From contig NC_071617.1 in assembly GCF_014839835.1 (NCBI RefSeq), positions 40,887,652-40,951,651 of the forward strand: DNA of 64,000 nt. Direction: 5' to 3'. This document shows positions 11,901-22,478 of this stretch, one piece after another (position 1 is the stretch's first letter; each line of letters opens with the position of its first letter). The stretch is from Dryobates pubescens. Its lineage: Eukaryota > Chordata > Aves > Piciformes > Picidae. Made by a program: the position numbers and the translations under genes. The notes beneath the pieces were generated by a model that did not search any database, was not told the DNA's origin, and saw only the letters and a list, made by a program, of their open reading frames with translations.

Positions 11901-14900
11901 AAGGGAGAGCGTAGGTGCAGTGCCAGTCACCGCTGTTGTTTATGTGACAGCTATGTCTCTCCTGCCTTTCCTACAAGCCCACTCTATAGGTTTCACCCTA
12001 ACTGCTTTGTTTATCAGGCAACAAAAAAGCAAAATTATTCTTTAAAAAAACCCCAAAGATCAGTCCAGAAAAATAAAAATCACCAAAGATTTTGGTGACC
12101 AATCTGTTTGCTTCAGAAAAAGGCAGCAGTTTTCATTCTTGAGCTAGAGTATACCAGAAAACAGCCACAAAAATGTCAAGGAAAGATGTGGGACAGCTGC
12201 CTTTTTACAAGGCTTCAGGATTCAGCACCCCTAAGAATATGTCAAAGGTTTTTTTTCTTTTCTGACAAACAGCCTCAAATTTCAAACAAAGCCTCTCTGC
12301 CCACTGTACAGTTTAATGAGGTCTACAGCTGATAAGAGGATCCCAGCACTCAAAGGCACTGGCTTACAGGAAATCAGTAGAGGCTTCCAGACTAGTATTC
12401 TTTTCTGACAATCTTTCCTAGCTAACAAGGACCCACTTCCACCATTCTCCATTTCGCTTCACACTCTGCTGTCATGGTAATTGCACATCACGCTGTCATG
12501 CAGTCAGGGCAACACTCACCAATGCCAGTGTTGGCACTAACCACCAGCATAGCAAAGTCTGGGCAGTAGCTGGTGAGGCCAAAGATGGTTGTTTTCAGAT
12601 ACTTGTGGTGGCCAGCCAAGTCAATGAAAGTGATCATTTTGGAAGAACTCTCACAGATCTCTTCTGCTGTTCGGGAGTCACTGTAATTCACCACCTGAAG
12701 AACATAAGGAGTCAATGAGAGATGGCGCTCCAGCAGGGGAGCGAAGAAAAACCAGCTCTGATCTATCAAGTAGTGAGGAGAGATCATTCACCACAGATGC
12801 AAGAAATGACAGCTATTGCACTGGACAAGCAGCACTCAGGTTCAGCTAAAGGGACGCAGAGCTATGCCACCTCCCTTGCCTCATGTCCCACTAATAGTTG
12901 TAACGGAAGGGTAGTCCTACTCTCCTCCAGCTTTGTGAGCTCAGCAGCCCAGTCTCTCACCTCTCCTTTGCTGTTGAAGCCAAGGATCTCAAAGCTGATG
13001 CTCGATGTTCTTCCTGACTGGATTTCATGAAGATGCCGGAAAAGGTTGAGTCGTGCTCTGCCCCGCCCGTTGTCCAGCTCTCCTTGTGTTAGGACACCCA
13101 ACAGGGTTGACTTCCCCGAGTCCACATTCCCCAGCACAGCAACTCGAAGGTCTAAGAACTAGAAGAACAGGGAAATCATTAAACTTAACCACTGCTGTGC
13201 TGGGTGTACATGAACACTGCATGGCAGTGGAAACGTGCCTCAGTGACCTTCCCCCCATGATGGGCACTGTGATGTGTAATCTTGCCTAGACTCTGCTCTT
13301 GTTCCCAGGAAACCACTGCCCAGGAGTGGTGATACACTTTCTAGAGTTATGATGTGACACATCAGGCTTTGTTATCACAAAAAAAGGTAATTTGCTGCAG
13401 CAGGAACTCTAAATTCTTTCTTGTTTGCACACCAGCCTGCAGGAGAACTGTTGCCACAGAAGTGAAGTAATTTGCAACCTCTGATCCAGGCAATCTCCCC
13501 TACTGGTAACTACCTCAACCACAATCTTGGAGATTAAAAGCATTATCCTCAAGCCTCCCTCCGGCAGCTCTTTAAAACATCTGCCATGAGTGAATCTATG
13601 ACAAAGTGCCTCTACAGTCTGGGCTGCCATCCCAAAAGGAAGCTGCTTGTATGAAACCTTTAAGTCTCCAGCAGGAGAGGAAAGCCAAGTTGCAGGTCCT
13701 TACCTGCTGGTTGTCAGGCACCTTTCGGACAAGCACCTCTGTTATCTTCCTTGGAACATCACTGTCGTAATCAACTTCCCTCTCTCTCAGCACTGTAATG
13801 TCAGCCCCAACCCTGCCACAAACATGAAAAGGAGGAGTGAGACACAATTGTACTCAACAGCTCTTGCACCTCTAGAGTCACAGCTGCCAAAGTGAATGGG
13901 ATGAAAGTTGGGGACAGCAGGAAAGGAGCTTCAAGCTTCCAGCCAAAAGCCTTTCTTATTTCCAGAGCCTCATGAAGAGGGAATGTCAACCACACAGGGA
14001 TTTTGCAGAACAGAGGCCCTGACTCCTCAGGGGACTCCCGAGGCCGAGCCTCTCTACGGGAACCCGTTTACGCCTCCCGCAGATGCAAAGGCACACGTAC
14101 TTCTCTGCCATGCGGCGCAGCGTCTTGAGCGAGGCACGCATCTCCTCCTCCGAGAGGCCCACCAGCAGCCCATTGTCCTCCACACCGATCTGATAGACAG
14201 CCTCACCTCGACCTTCCTGTAGTCGCCACTTCATCTGTGTCACCAGGTGCTCGAAGCGATATTGCGAGGGGTTCACTAGCTTCAGCTGTTTAATGGAGGG
14301 GTAGTTACAGTCACAGCCTGGATGCAGAGGAAATCCCATTGCCCATGCCAGCAACTCCCCTGCCTAACATGACACAATGCCCCTAACTCTGACCCACATC
14401 CAGAGAACACAGCCCATGCTAGTGTCTCCACAGAAGCCAAAGGACAGGTTATAAAGGGTTTCAAAGAGGTGCACCCACATGTCAGACAAAATTTCCTGCC
14501 TCTTTCCAAAGGGATCTGTACCCTGCCTGCTGTGGGGGTAAAGACAGCACTGCGGTGCCTATCTGTGACCCAGGAGCCAAGCGGCAGAAGAGCCACGAGA
14601 AAGCAACAGATTATTATCAGGGACACCTTTAGCTCCCACAAAAGGAAGATTTCAGGAAAAACAACACAGTGGGTCTCATATCCTAAAACACATTCCTAAC
14701 AATGAGTTCTGAGATCAAATTCTCTCCGCTCAGCATACTGGGTGCTGCTAGGCACAGACACGCAAAAGCTGACTGGTAGTTTGTCAGTACAGTGTCCACT
14801 TTTCTGTCCCTTCCTTCAACATCTTCCTCGTATGCTGTCTTTGCTGAAGTTACTCACTGCAACATAACCTTCTGGGAGGAAGGCCTCCTTCTGCAACCTC

Positions 14901-17224
14901 AAAAACTGCTCACCTTGTACTCGATGTTCCCATCTTCTGCCTGGTCAAAGAACAAAACAAGACAGAAAGGTTAGATGCTGTTTCAGCAAGGACATCTACA
15001 GGCATCGGCTGTTCGGATACTCTGCAGCTCGTGCTGACAGTTTCAGAGAGAGGGAAAGTGGCAGAAATACACTGTGTTAGGTCACAGGCTCCTCTGCCAT
15101 TCATTCCTGCATTCAACTGGAACTTGCTTTTGTTTTTTTTCCACCTACAGCATCCCACTCCCACTCTATCCAGCAGCTTCTCTCCACAGAATGTGCACAG
15201 AAACAGGTGACTGGGAACTGCTGCCTTCTCTCCAGCACACTGATACCCTCCCTCACTCGATTAGCTTTTCACTGACTCCTTTTCATGTCGTTGCTCATCT
15301 TCTCTCTGCAAGAGATTACAGACATAAAGAAGCAAGCTACTGACTTCTTTGCAGTACTGCAAGCTGGTCATTAGCCTGATAGTTATTGAGAACCAGACCC
15401 AGTCAGGACTGTCTGTACACAAATTTCAGAAGAATTTTCACAGAAAGGGCTGGAGCCAGACTGGGCTGTTACAGAAAGGCCCAAATACTCAACAAGCTCA
15501 CTCCAACCACAAGCAGTGCCAGCTTTCCAAGGAGAACATATAGCAAATACAGAAGCAATTTTCCAACTGATTTGGCCTACGGACTGCTGAGAAAGGGCTG
15601 GAACAAGTATTCTGGCAGACTAAATGTGGCTGCCAACAGTAAGCACTTCCTTTTCCTCTGGACATTGTTTTGCATGTCAGAAGACGTAACAGCCCTTTCC
15701 TTGCCTTCTAGCTCAGCTCTTAACCACAGCTGTGCTTACGGTGGCAAAAGGCCAATAGAAGGAAGTTACGAATGTCAGCTCGGCTCTAGAGCAACACAGC
15801 TATGCAGTCAGAAAAAGGTACTTGCGGAAGGTTTGCTCTCCTACCATCTACCACCTTTCCAGCTCTGAGAAACACACGTACTGTGCCGTTGTCTAAAAAA
15901 GGGGGTGGGTCTCCTTCAAGGCAGCTGAGACTGGAAAAGGAACAAGCCTAGACTTGCTGGGCCATATCCAGCACGGGGTAGCCAGGGACAGGAAGCTGTG
16001 CTGAAACCACACAAGGGGCTGTCCCGCCTCCAGCTGAAAGGAGCGAACACTAAGCTGTGGCAGCAGGGGCCAATCCTGCACATGGAGAAGATGCAACAGT
16101 AGCAAAGCACCGGTTTCCCTTCTCGCAATGAGATGCAGCCCTGCCTTGTAGAGGAATCGCTCCCTCTCAGAACAGGCTCTTAAATATTTTACAGAGAGCT
16201 CACTGAGTGGGACCAAGAAATCGATTCTGGGGCCATGTAAAGCTCCCCACAGTGGCAGTCCTATTAGCGCAGTGCCAACCGCCTGAATAACACACACACC
16301 CACTTACTACCAATGCTATTTTTCCTGCTGCGAGAGGCAAGTGCCTCACACTCTGTCAGTACCATCTGCATCTCCATGTAAGAAAACAGTTGCCTAATTA
16401 ACTGGGAAGGGAGTCACTAGAACCTGCTGAGCAATGTCTGAGAGTTTGGCAGCTGGAAAAGGACTTACACCCACCATATCGGCTCTCAAGAGATGTGCAC
16501 AGGCTGTTCGGGACTACGAGATGAGCAAAGCTACATTTCCGAAGCCATTTAGTTCCCAGACGACAAAGCACCTACAGACGGACGCCAGGCAGCGAGATAC
16601 TATTAACGGACAGGTTCAGGTGGACCACGCAGCTCGCTCGCTGGCACTGGGGCACAAGAGCTGCCACGTCGAAGCCCGGAGGTGAGGAGGACACGTTGCT
16701 CTCGGGGCTGCGGCTGCAGAACCGTCCGTAAGGCTGCGAGCCCAACCCGAGCACGACCCCGCACCAGCACCGCCGGGACCCTTGGCCGAGCTTCTCCGGA
16801 AGCTGCCTGCAGTCTGACCCGCGACCAACCCGGTTTCTTTGCCTGCCGCGGGGAGGCACCTCCGCGTCGCACCGAGCCGCTCGGTGGCGACCATCCCTCC
16901 GCCCCTTCCAGCCCCCGGGCCCTGCCCGACCCTGACGGGAGCTGCGCGGGCCCCACGGCGCCAGGCCCCGGAGCGGGGGGCACCCCGTTCGAGGCTGACG
17001 GGGAGAGATGGCCGCTAGCCCGGGAGGAGGATGCTCACCTCGGGCGGCAGGTACGGCGGGTTGTTGGCCTTGCCCCCCCGGCTCCGCCCATTCTTCTTCT
17101 TCGCTTTCGAGCCGCTGCCGCCACCACCGGGCGCGGCCCCTCCGCGCCCGCGCAGCGCACCGCCCGCGCCACAGACTGCCGGCCGGCAGCAACCCCCAAA
17201 CAGCTCCGACACCCGTGAGTCCAT
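8753..17224 (-). CDS. GTPBP2: GTP-binding protein 2 (GTPBP2), complete CDS
   Basis: Translational GTPase of the GTPBP1/2 family, related to eRF3/HBS1/EF-Tu; with Pelota it is implicated in rescue of stalled ribosomes in the cytoplasm. Twelve coding exons, in order 17224-17039, 14940-14914, 14285-14101, 13812-13704, 13158-12961, 12694-12520, 11889-11670, 11235-11100, 10721-10663, 9970-9799, 9536-9372 and 8950-8753, total 1830 nt and join without a frame break into 609 aa (human about 602). The start is [13 protein letters not shown], identical to the human start. The G domain shows P-loop GNVDSGKST (residues 179-187), DLAGH (260-264) and SKVD (316-319) in place of canonical NKxD, as in mammals. 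EF-Tu-like domains 2 and 3 follow ([33 protein letters not shown]). The N-terminus is GC-rich with a basic [13 protein letters not shown] stretch. It is head to head with MAD2L1BP. Confidence 0.97.
9372..9536 (-). CDS. GTPBP2: GTPBP2 exon 11
   Basis: Acceptor is gggttgttgcag and donor is gtaggcgt. 55 codons, phase 0-0: [20 protein letters not shown] to AIVEKIHGK (domain 3). Confidence 0.95.
9799..9970 (-). CDS. GTPBP2: GTPBP2 exon 10
   Basis: Acceptor is ctgccctggacag and donor is gtcagtcc. Encodes [19 protein letters not shown] and the domain 2 segment [18 protein letters not shown]. Confidence 0.94.
10663..10721 (-). CDS. GTPBP2: GTPBP2 exon 9
   Basis: Acceptor is ccttgctgcag and donor is gtaagtgag. 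Encodes [19 protein letters not shown], the start of EF-Tu-like domain 2. Confidence 0.93.
11100..11235 (-). CDS. GTPBP2: GTPBP2 exon 8
   Basis: Acceptor is gtctgacag and donor is gtgtgtaag. Encodes [19 protein letters not shown] and ends with LTEFQ. Confidence 0.94.
11670..11889 (-). CDS. GTPBP2: GTPBP2 exon 7 (G4 motif)
   Basis: Acceptor is gtctcccacag and donor is gtaaggg. Encodes [19 protein letters not shown], the SKVD nucleotide-specificity motif and [15 protein letters not shown]. Confidence 0.95.
12520..12694 (-). CDS. GTPBP2: GTPBP2 exon 6 (G3 motif)
   Basis: Acceptor is gttcttcag and donor is gtgagtgt. Encodes [20 protein letters not shown] and VSANTGI, ending one base into an Ala codon. 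Confidence 0.95.
12961..13158 (-). CDS. GTPBP2: GTPBP2 exon 5 (P-loop)
   Basis: Acceptor is gttcttctag and donor is gtgagaga. Encodes the G1 motif GNVDSGKST and the [20 protein letters not shown] switch region. Confidence 0.96.
13704..13812 (-). CDS. GTPBP2: GTPBP2 exon 4
   Basis: Acceptor is tttgtggcag and donor is gtaaggac. Encodes [18 protein letters not shown] to VPDNQQ. Confidence 0.95.
14101..14285 (-). CDS. GTPBP2: GTPBP2 exon 3
   Basis: Acceptor is attaaacag and donor is gtacgtg. Encodes [15 protein letters not shown] through RRMAEK, nearly identical to human. Confidence 0.95.
14914..14940 (-). CDS. GTPBP2: GTPBP2 exon 2 (27-nt microexon)
   Basis: Encodes AEDGNIEYK exactly, matching human. 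Acceptor is ctttgaccag and donor is gtgagcag. Phase 0-0, so skipping would preserve the frame. Confidence 0.92.
17039..17224 (-). CDS. GTPBP2: GTPBP2 exon 1 (coding)
   Basis: Start codon at 17224-17222 (ATGGACTCACGG); donor after CCGCCCGAG is gtgagcat. 62 codons, phase 0, within the CpG island. An in-frame ATG further upstream (17323) exists, but the conserved MDSRVSEL start is preferred. Confidence 0.93.
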
Positions 17225-17368
17225 GGCGGCCGGTGCGGCCCCGCCGCCCCGGTGCGGTGCCCGCTCCCTGCCCGGGCTCCCCGCCCCGGCCCCGCCGCCC
17301 CGGCCCGGCCCTAGCGTCAGCAACCGCCGCGCAGCGCCACGGGAATCTGAGTCCCGCCCGCCGCCAGC

Positions 17369-17392
17369 CTACAACTCCCAGCAGGCCCCGCG
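17369..17392 (+). promoter_or_regulatory. ZNF143-like (SBS) element
   Basis: CTACAACTCCCAGCAGGCC followed by CCGCG closely matches the ZNF143/THAP11 promoter element ACTACAAYTCCCAGNATGC. It lies about 145 bp upstream of the GTPBP2 start codon. Confidence 0.65.
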
Positions 17393-17404
17393 CCCCCGCG
17401 CAGA

Positions 17405-17429
17405 ACTACAGCTTCCGACACGCCTCGCG
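17405..17429 (+). promoter_or_regulatory. Second, weaker ZNF143-like element
   Basis: ACTACAGCTTCCGACACGCC followed by TCGCG has the same spacing as the preceding element, 13 bp away and in the same orientation. The central CCCAG is altered, so affinity is uncertain. Confidence 0.45.
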
Positions 17430-18596
17430 GCGGTCTCCTCTCGCTCCCTCATGAGCTCCCTCCGCGCGGGCAGACGGGAGTTTGAGTCCGAGGGGCGGGG
17501 CGCCGCCTGGCGGCCCCGGCAAGCAATACACAGGGCGCCTCCGCTCCCCCGACCTTCTCCTTCGGCATACGTCGTACCCGCCGGTTTCTCCTTTGGCAGT
17601 TCACAGACTTAGGGGCGGGGCATGGACCCTAAGTCTTCTGTTGAGTGACAGCGAACTATAAGTACCCGTCCTGACCGGCACTGGGGAGAAGGAAAGTTTC
17701 TGCAGGTACTTCATAAGGGCACAGAGGCTGCAGAGGGCAGAGCCACCTCAGAAGACACCTTAAGCTCCCTCCGGAGAATGGGGAAAACAAAAGACCTTCC
17801 TGCCGCACACCACATCCCCTGAGTATTTTGCCCTTCTCTGGTAACATCGTCACCAAGCCTTAGTCTCCTCCGCCACATCCCCTGGGGAAGGCGGCGCTCG
17901 GTTAGGGTGTGTAGTATTTTCACTCACATTAGCTGCTTTTAACAGAAAGCCAGTATCGCTATAATGTAACGCTGCCCGCCATCAACAGCAGGGAGCACCT
18001 CCTCCCACCAGCAGCGACCGCCCTCCCTTCGCAGTGTTTGGGGAGGCAGCACCCAATGGGGCTGCGGCCACGTTGTTTCCAAACACGGCAGCTCCCACTA
18101 ACTGCACACTCTGCGCCTCCTAGCGGCAGCAGGAGGAAAGTCCGCCGCGGGGCAAAGGGCGTTCCTCTGCAAGTGACCAGAACCAACACGGCTGCCAGCC
18201 GGAGGGAGTTCAGCGGCGAAGGGACGGCAGGCGAAGTTCTGCCCCTTCCCTGCCGCGCACCTTGCCGATATGCAGATGGGCCCGCAACTGCGGGGGGAAA
18301 GACCTGACTTATTCCGGAGCCCTCTGGGCAGCAGCTGCAAGGAGGCGGCCGCACCTGTGGCTATGCTGAAGCGCTGGGGGCACCTGGGCTTGCCGCAGTG
18401 CCCTCCTCAGGGCGGCGGTCTTTAGCCCCACCGAACACCGCAGCAACACTCCCGCACTTGGCCCCTGCGCAGCTGCCGGTCCCAGGACAGGCGAAGCGGG
18501 CCGAGCCGCTCCCCTGGGCGGCGCTGCCCACGGCCCCTCCTCCAGCCGGGCCGGAGCCAGCGGCGGTGCAGAGCTGCGCTCCTCCCCATCAAGTAA

Positions 18597-18608
18597 GGCG
18601 CATGCGCC
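18597..18608. promoter_or_regulatory. NRF1 site
   Basis: GGCGCATGCGCC is a palindromic match to the NRF1 consensus (YGCGCAYGCGCR), about 100 bp upstream of the MAD2L1BP start codon. Confidence 0.65.
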
Positions 18609-18639
18609 GCCGGCGGCCGCGCGGGGCGGGCGCCGCGCC

Positions 18640-18659
18640 ACTCCCATGATGCCTCGCGG
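18640..18659 (+). promoter_or_regulatory. ZNF143-like half element
   Basis: ACTCCCATGATGCCTCGCGG matches the 3' two thirds of the ZNF143 motif. It lies between the NRF1 site and the MAD2L1BP start. Confidence 0.45.
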
Positions 18660-18702
18660 CGGCGGCCATTCAAATCGCAGCCCTCCGCCGTTGCTGGTCA
18701 GG

Positions 18703-18712
18703 AAATGGCGGC
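18703..18712 (+). promoter_or_regulatory. YY1 motif overlapping the MAD2L1BP start codon
   Basis: AAATGGCGGC matches the YY1 consensus AANATGGCGGC and includes the initiator ATG, a known arrangement in YY1-bound housekeeping genes. Confidence 0.5.
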
Positions 18713-18992
18713 TCGCGGCGCCGCGGCGGTTCCTGCTCCAGCGACTTCTCCCGGGTCCCCGCTCCTCACAGCTGAGGTGGTGCCAGTCCTGGATTGCGGT
18801 GGCGAAATGAGGCCCCGGCGAAGCGGGCCGGCGGCGGCCTGCTCCTCGGTGTCGGTGGTGTTCCCGGGGGCTGTGAGTCGGGAGAGCTGCTGTCGATTCG
18901 CCTGCGAGCTGCTCAAGCACGTCCTGCACCAGCGGCACCAGCTCCCGCTGCCCTACGAGCAGCTCGCTTACTTCTGCCGGCGTGCGGCGCAG
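18705..18992 (+). CDS. MAD2L1BP: MAD2L1BP coding exon 1
   Basis: The start ATG sits in GGAAATGGCGGC. The exon ends ...CGTGCGGCGCAG with donor gtgaggag. 96 codons, phase 0, within the CpG island. An earlier ATG pair at 18646/18649 is out of frame and would be an overlapping uORF if transcribed. Confidence 0.92.
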
Positions 18993-21887
18993 GTGAGGAG
19001 GCCTGGGGCGGCTGGGAGGGGCACCTGGGCCCAGGGATGGAGCTCCTGCCACCTCCCTGGGCAACGTGTTCCGGTGTTTCACCACCCTCGCTGATAAAAC
19101 TTCTCGGTTATATCTGGTCTAAATCTGCCTCCTTTCCATTTAAAACAATCAGCCCTAGTCCTATTGCAACAGGCCCTTCTAGAACGATTGTCCTAATTTT
19201 TCTTATAGACCCCCTTTAAGTACTGAAATGCTACAGTAAGGTGTTCTTGGGCCCTTCTCTTTTCCAGGCTGAACAACATCATTTTTCTCAGTCTTTATAG
19301 GAGAGAGATTCCAGCCCACTGATAGGTTTTGTGGCCCTCTTCTGGACTTGCCTCTACAGGCCCATGTCTGTCTGGTGCTGAGAATCCTAGAGCTGAAAAA
19401 AGTACTCTGGAGGGGTTCTTGTGTCACTGGGGTGGAGGCACAGAATTATGTCTGTGAACCTGCTGGCAATACCCAGCATGTGAATCATAGAATCAACAAG
19501 GTTGGAAAAGACCTCAAAGCTCATCAACCTGTCACCCAAGACCCAACTAAACCAGGGCACCAAGTGCCACGTCCAATCCCCTCTTGAACACTTCTGGGGT
19601 GGTGCCTCTACCACCTCCCTGGGCAGCACATTCCAATGGGCAATAAATCTCTCAGTGAAGAACTTTCTCCTCACCTTGAGCCTAAACTTCTCCTGGCACA
19701 GCTTGAGACTCTGTCCTCTTGTTCTGGTGCTGGTTGCCTGAGAGAAGAGACCAACTCCCTCCTGGCTACAACCTCCTTTTAGGTAGTTGTAGACAGCAAT
19801 AAGGTCTCCTCTGAGTCTCCTCTTCACCAGGCTAAGCAACCCCAGCTGCCTCAGCCTCTCCCCAGCCTCGATGCCCTTCTCTGGACACACTCAAGTGTCT
19901 CAATGCCCTTAATAAACTGAGGGACCCAGAACTGGACACAGGACTCAAGCTGTGGTCTAACCAGTGCTGAGTACAGGGACACAGTGACTTCCCTGTTCCT
20001 GCTGGCCACACTCTTTCTGATGCAGGCCAGGATGCCATTGGCCTTCTTGGCCACCTGGGCACACTGCTGGTTCATGTTCAACTGGCTGTCAATCAGTACC
20101 CCCAGGTCCCTTTCCAGCAGTGCATGTTGTAGTCTCGTGTCTGGCTTTTCATCCAACCAGTACCCCCAAGTCCTTCACAGGGCTGCTCTCAATCCCCCAG
20201 TTTATACTCATAGTGAGGCTTTTTTGAACCACAATCTTGTCTGGGTCCCTCTGGGTGGCATCTTGTCCCTGAAGTTTGTCGACAGCATAGCTCAGTTGTG
20301 TCATCTGCAGACTTGTTGAGGATGTGTTTGATCCTGCTCTCTGTCACTGATAAAGATATTAGACACGCTTGTCGCGTGAGAGAGACCACTTGTTGCTGAT
20401 GTCCATCTGCACATCAAACCACTGAACATTACCATCTGAATGCAACCATACAACCAAGTCCCTATGTGCTGAATAGTCAACCCATTAAGTCCATATCTCT
20501 CCAATTTAAAGATAAGGATATTGTTGAGGACTGTGCCAAAGGTCATAGAGGTCCTCATAGGTGATCCCCATAGCTCTATCCTTGCCCACTGATGTTGCCA
20601 CTTGATTGCAGGAAGTCACTTGCGATTCTAGCTCAGTAACTTGTGTTTTAATGTGTCATCTGCCTCTGAAATGCTTATTGTAATGCTTAAATGTTACCAC
20701 AACTTATTTTTTTATGTTATTGTGTTCTGTTAGGTAGCTAAAGGTCTCAAGAAGTTACTATTTTCCCACTTTCTGGCCCCCTTTCTGCTCAAAGCATGTC
20801 ACACTCTTGTTATTCAAGTAACTTTAAGAAGGAAAAAAAAAGTGGTTTTGGAGTGATAGCTGATCTTTAAAAGATGGAGCTTCTGATTCCTCTGGGAATT
20901 CATCAGTTGTGTGATTCAGATTCAAAGTGAGTAGCTATAGAGAAGTCTTTTTGTGTTCCACTTGGGTCTCCTGATAACCAGCACCAGAACAAGTCTCAAG
21001 CTGCACCAGGGGAAGCTTAGGCTTGAGGTGAGGAGAAAGTTCTTCACAGAGAGTGTTGTTAGCCGTTGGAATGTGCTGCCCAGGGAGGTGGTGGAGTCAC
21101 CATCCCTGGAGGTGTTCAAGAGGGGATTGGATGTGGCACTTGGTGCCATGGTTTAGTCATTAGGTCTGTAGTGACAGGTTGGACTTGATGATCTTTGAGG
21201 TCTCTTCCAGCCTTGGTGGTTCTGTGTATATGGGTGCCTCTATAAAAACCCCTTTGAACTTTCCTTGACTTCTAGGGATGAGCCATGCTTTCTGAAGAGT
21301 GTGTTAGGATTAATGCCCTTACAATGAAATATACTAATTGTTTGTTTGTTTTCCAGGACGGAGATGTGATGAAGAAACCACCCTCCGTGAACCTGGCAAG
21401 CAAAAAGTGCCAGCAGGTGCTGATGGAGCTGGAGGGAATGCTTCAGCACTTGGAAGTCATGTTTAGATTGACAGTGGTTCCTCGGGTTCTTATTCTGCTT
21501 GGAGGCAATGTCATGAACCCCAAGGAGCTGTACGAGCTCAACTTGGAGGGTATATGCGAGGGCAGCGCCGAGGAGAGCCTGAAAACTGCATCCTGTGTTC
21601 GCAAGCTCTTTCACTCGCTCTTCATTGCTGATGTCTTCAGTGAACTTAAGACCCTCCCTGTCATGGGCACTGTTGTTATGGTCCAAGGACACCGCGATTG
21701 TGGTGTTGATTGGTTCCGGCCCAAGCTCAACTACAAAGTGCCGACCCGAGGGAGGCAACTAACTGTTAGCTTGTCCTGTGATGGAGATGTCCACACAAGT
21801 GACGCACCGGCTCAGCGTATGACTTCCACTTGGGAGGACTATGTCTGGTTTCAAGCACCAGTGACGCTCAAAGGCATTCATGAGTGA
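18705..21887 (+). CDS. MAD2L1BP: MAD2L1-binding protein (p31comet), complete CDS
   Basis: Spindle-checkpoint silencing protein. It is a HORMA-fold mimic that binds closed MAD2 and works with TRIP13 to remodel it to the open form. Two coding exons (18705-18992 and 21357-21887) join in phase 0 to give 272 aa (human 274). Matches to human include [57 protein letters not shown]-like [28 protein letters not shown] and the C-terminal [12 protein letters not shown], the region equivalent to the safety-belt-binding tail. The first about 45 residues are GC-rich and poorly conserved. The intron (18993-21356) holds three CR1 copies. It is head to head with GTPBP2. Confidence 0.96.
19040..19445 (-). repeat. 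Older CR1 LINE fragment, antisense, MAD2L1BP intron
   Basis: Reads as inverted CR1. The start resembles the conserved CTCCCTGGGCAACxTGTTCC segment, followed by CCCTAGTCCTATTGCAACAGG, the CAGGCTGAACAAC segment and TTTGTGGCCCTCTTCTGGAC. It is more diverged than the adjoining copy at 19482. It begins about 50 bp after exon 1 of MAD2L1BP. Confidence 0.8.
19482..20610 (-). repeat. CR1 LINE, 5'-truncated, antisense, MAD2L1BP intron
   Basis: Begins with the inverted CR1 3' end (AATCATAGAATCAACAAGG, TTGGAAAAGACC) and extends through reverse-transcriptase coding sequence. Minus-strand pieces include [37 protein letters not shown] and a degraded form of the conserved [10 protein letters not shown] region. 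Frame breaks show it is not coding-competent. Confidence 0.92.
20968..21229 (+). repeat. CR1 LINE 3' fragment, MAD2L1BP intron
   Basis: Sense CR1 3' end: [36 protein letters not shown], then the 3' UTR with GGTTGGACTTGATGATCTTT and a GGTTCTGTG tail. It ends about 130 bp before MAD2L1BP exon 2. Confidence 0.9.
21357..21887 (+). CDS. MAD2L1BP: MAD2L1BP coding exon 2 (last)
   Basis: Acceptor is gtttgttttccag. 176 codons plus TGA encode most of the HORMA-like fold, ending LKGIHE. Confidence 0.96.
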   Translation, partial: DGDVMKKPPSVNLASKKCQQVLMELEGMLQHLEVMFRLTVVPRVLILLGGNVMNPKELYELNLEGICEGSAEESLKTASCVRKLFHSLFIADVFSELKTLPVMGTVVMVQGHRDCGVDWFRPKLNYKVPTRGRQLTVSLSCDGDVHTSDAPAQRMTSTWEDYVWFQAPVTLKGIHE

Positions 21888-22478
21888 CCTGTGCTTTGCG
21901 GAACTTGAATACTGGATAACTTTTGGTGCTGCTTTAAGTGATGATAACTTTATCAAATGTAATTGCATTTTTTTGTCTGCCTGGATCTGCTCTCTGGGGC
22001 ATCTCCTGCCTTCTTGTAGCTTTGACTCTGTTCTTGAAAGCAAATAGCCTTTAAGGCACGGCTGCACACAGATACAGTGATTCTTGAGGGACCTAAGTTG
22101 TGTCACAGGACAGGAATTGGTGTGTTGGGAGTAAACTTTTCCGCCACTTACTAAGTGAACTGGGGAATGCTGATTGTTTGGCACTCTAGCACACACGAAG
22201 GCTGTAACCATTCTTACCTACCCTACTCCTGTGAAAGGAGACCTTTCCCTGCAGTCTGATCAGGCTTCAGTACTTTGAGGTTTTGCCCAACTATTTGGTA
22301 AAATTAGGTTTCCCTGTAACTCAGCCTCAGTTACTGGATAATCCAAAGAGTGGGACTTCCTAGCAACTGGGAGGTCTTACACCTATCATAGCCTTGTACT
22401 GGTGGTAAAAAAGCTGAGCAGCCCTATGGAGAAAGAGCATTGAGTCCAGCAGCCTGGACCATCAGATACACCTTTAAA

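Larger units (their letters stand above)
16650..19050. promoter_or_regulatory. CpG island / bidirectional promoter of GTPBP2 and MAD2L1BP
   Basis: A dense CpG stretch covers GTPBP2 exon 1 (start 17224, leftward) and MAD2L1BP exon 1 (start 18705, rightward), with 1.48 kb between the start codons. No TATA box is evident. It contains two ZNF143-like elements close to GTPBP2, and NRF1-, ZNF143- and YY1-like elements close to MAD2L1BP, which is typical of housekeeping promoters. The middle (about 17.65-18.0 kb) is less GC-rich, so two separate core promoters are likely. Confidence 0.8.

Noticed and set aside
16572-17192. 206-codon open frame on the minus strand
   Set aside because: CpG-rich composition, in another frame over GTPBP2 exon 1 and intron 1; no recognisable domain.
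18309-19085. 258-codon open frame on the minus strand
   Set aside because: A GC-rich shadow of the CpG island and MAD2L1BP exon 1, partly running into an antisense CR1; low-complexity Ala/Pro/Arg composition.
19387-19890. 167-codon minus-strand frame
   Set aside because: CR1 reverse-transcriptase remnant ([17 protein letters not shown]).
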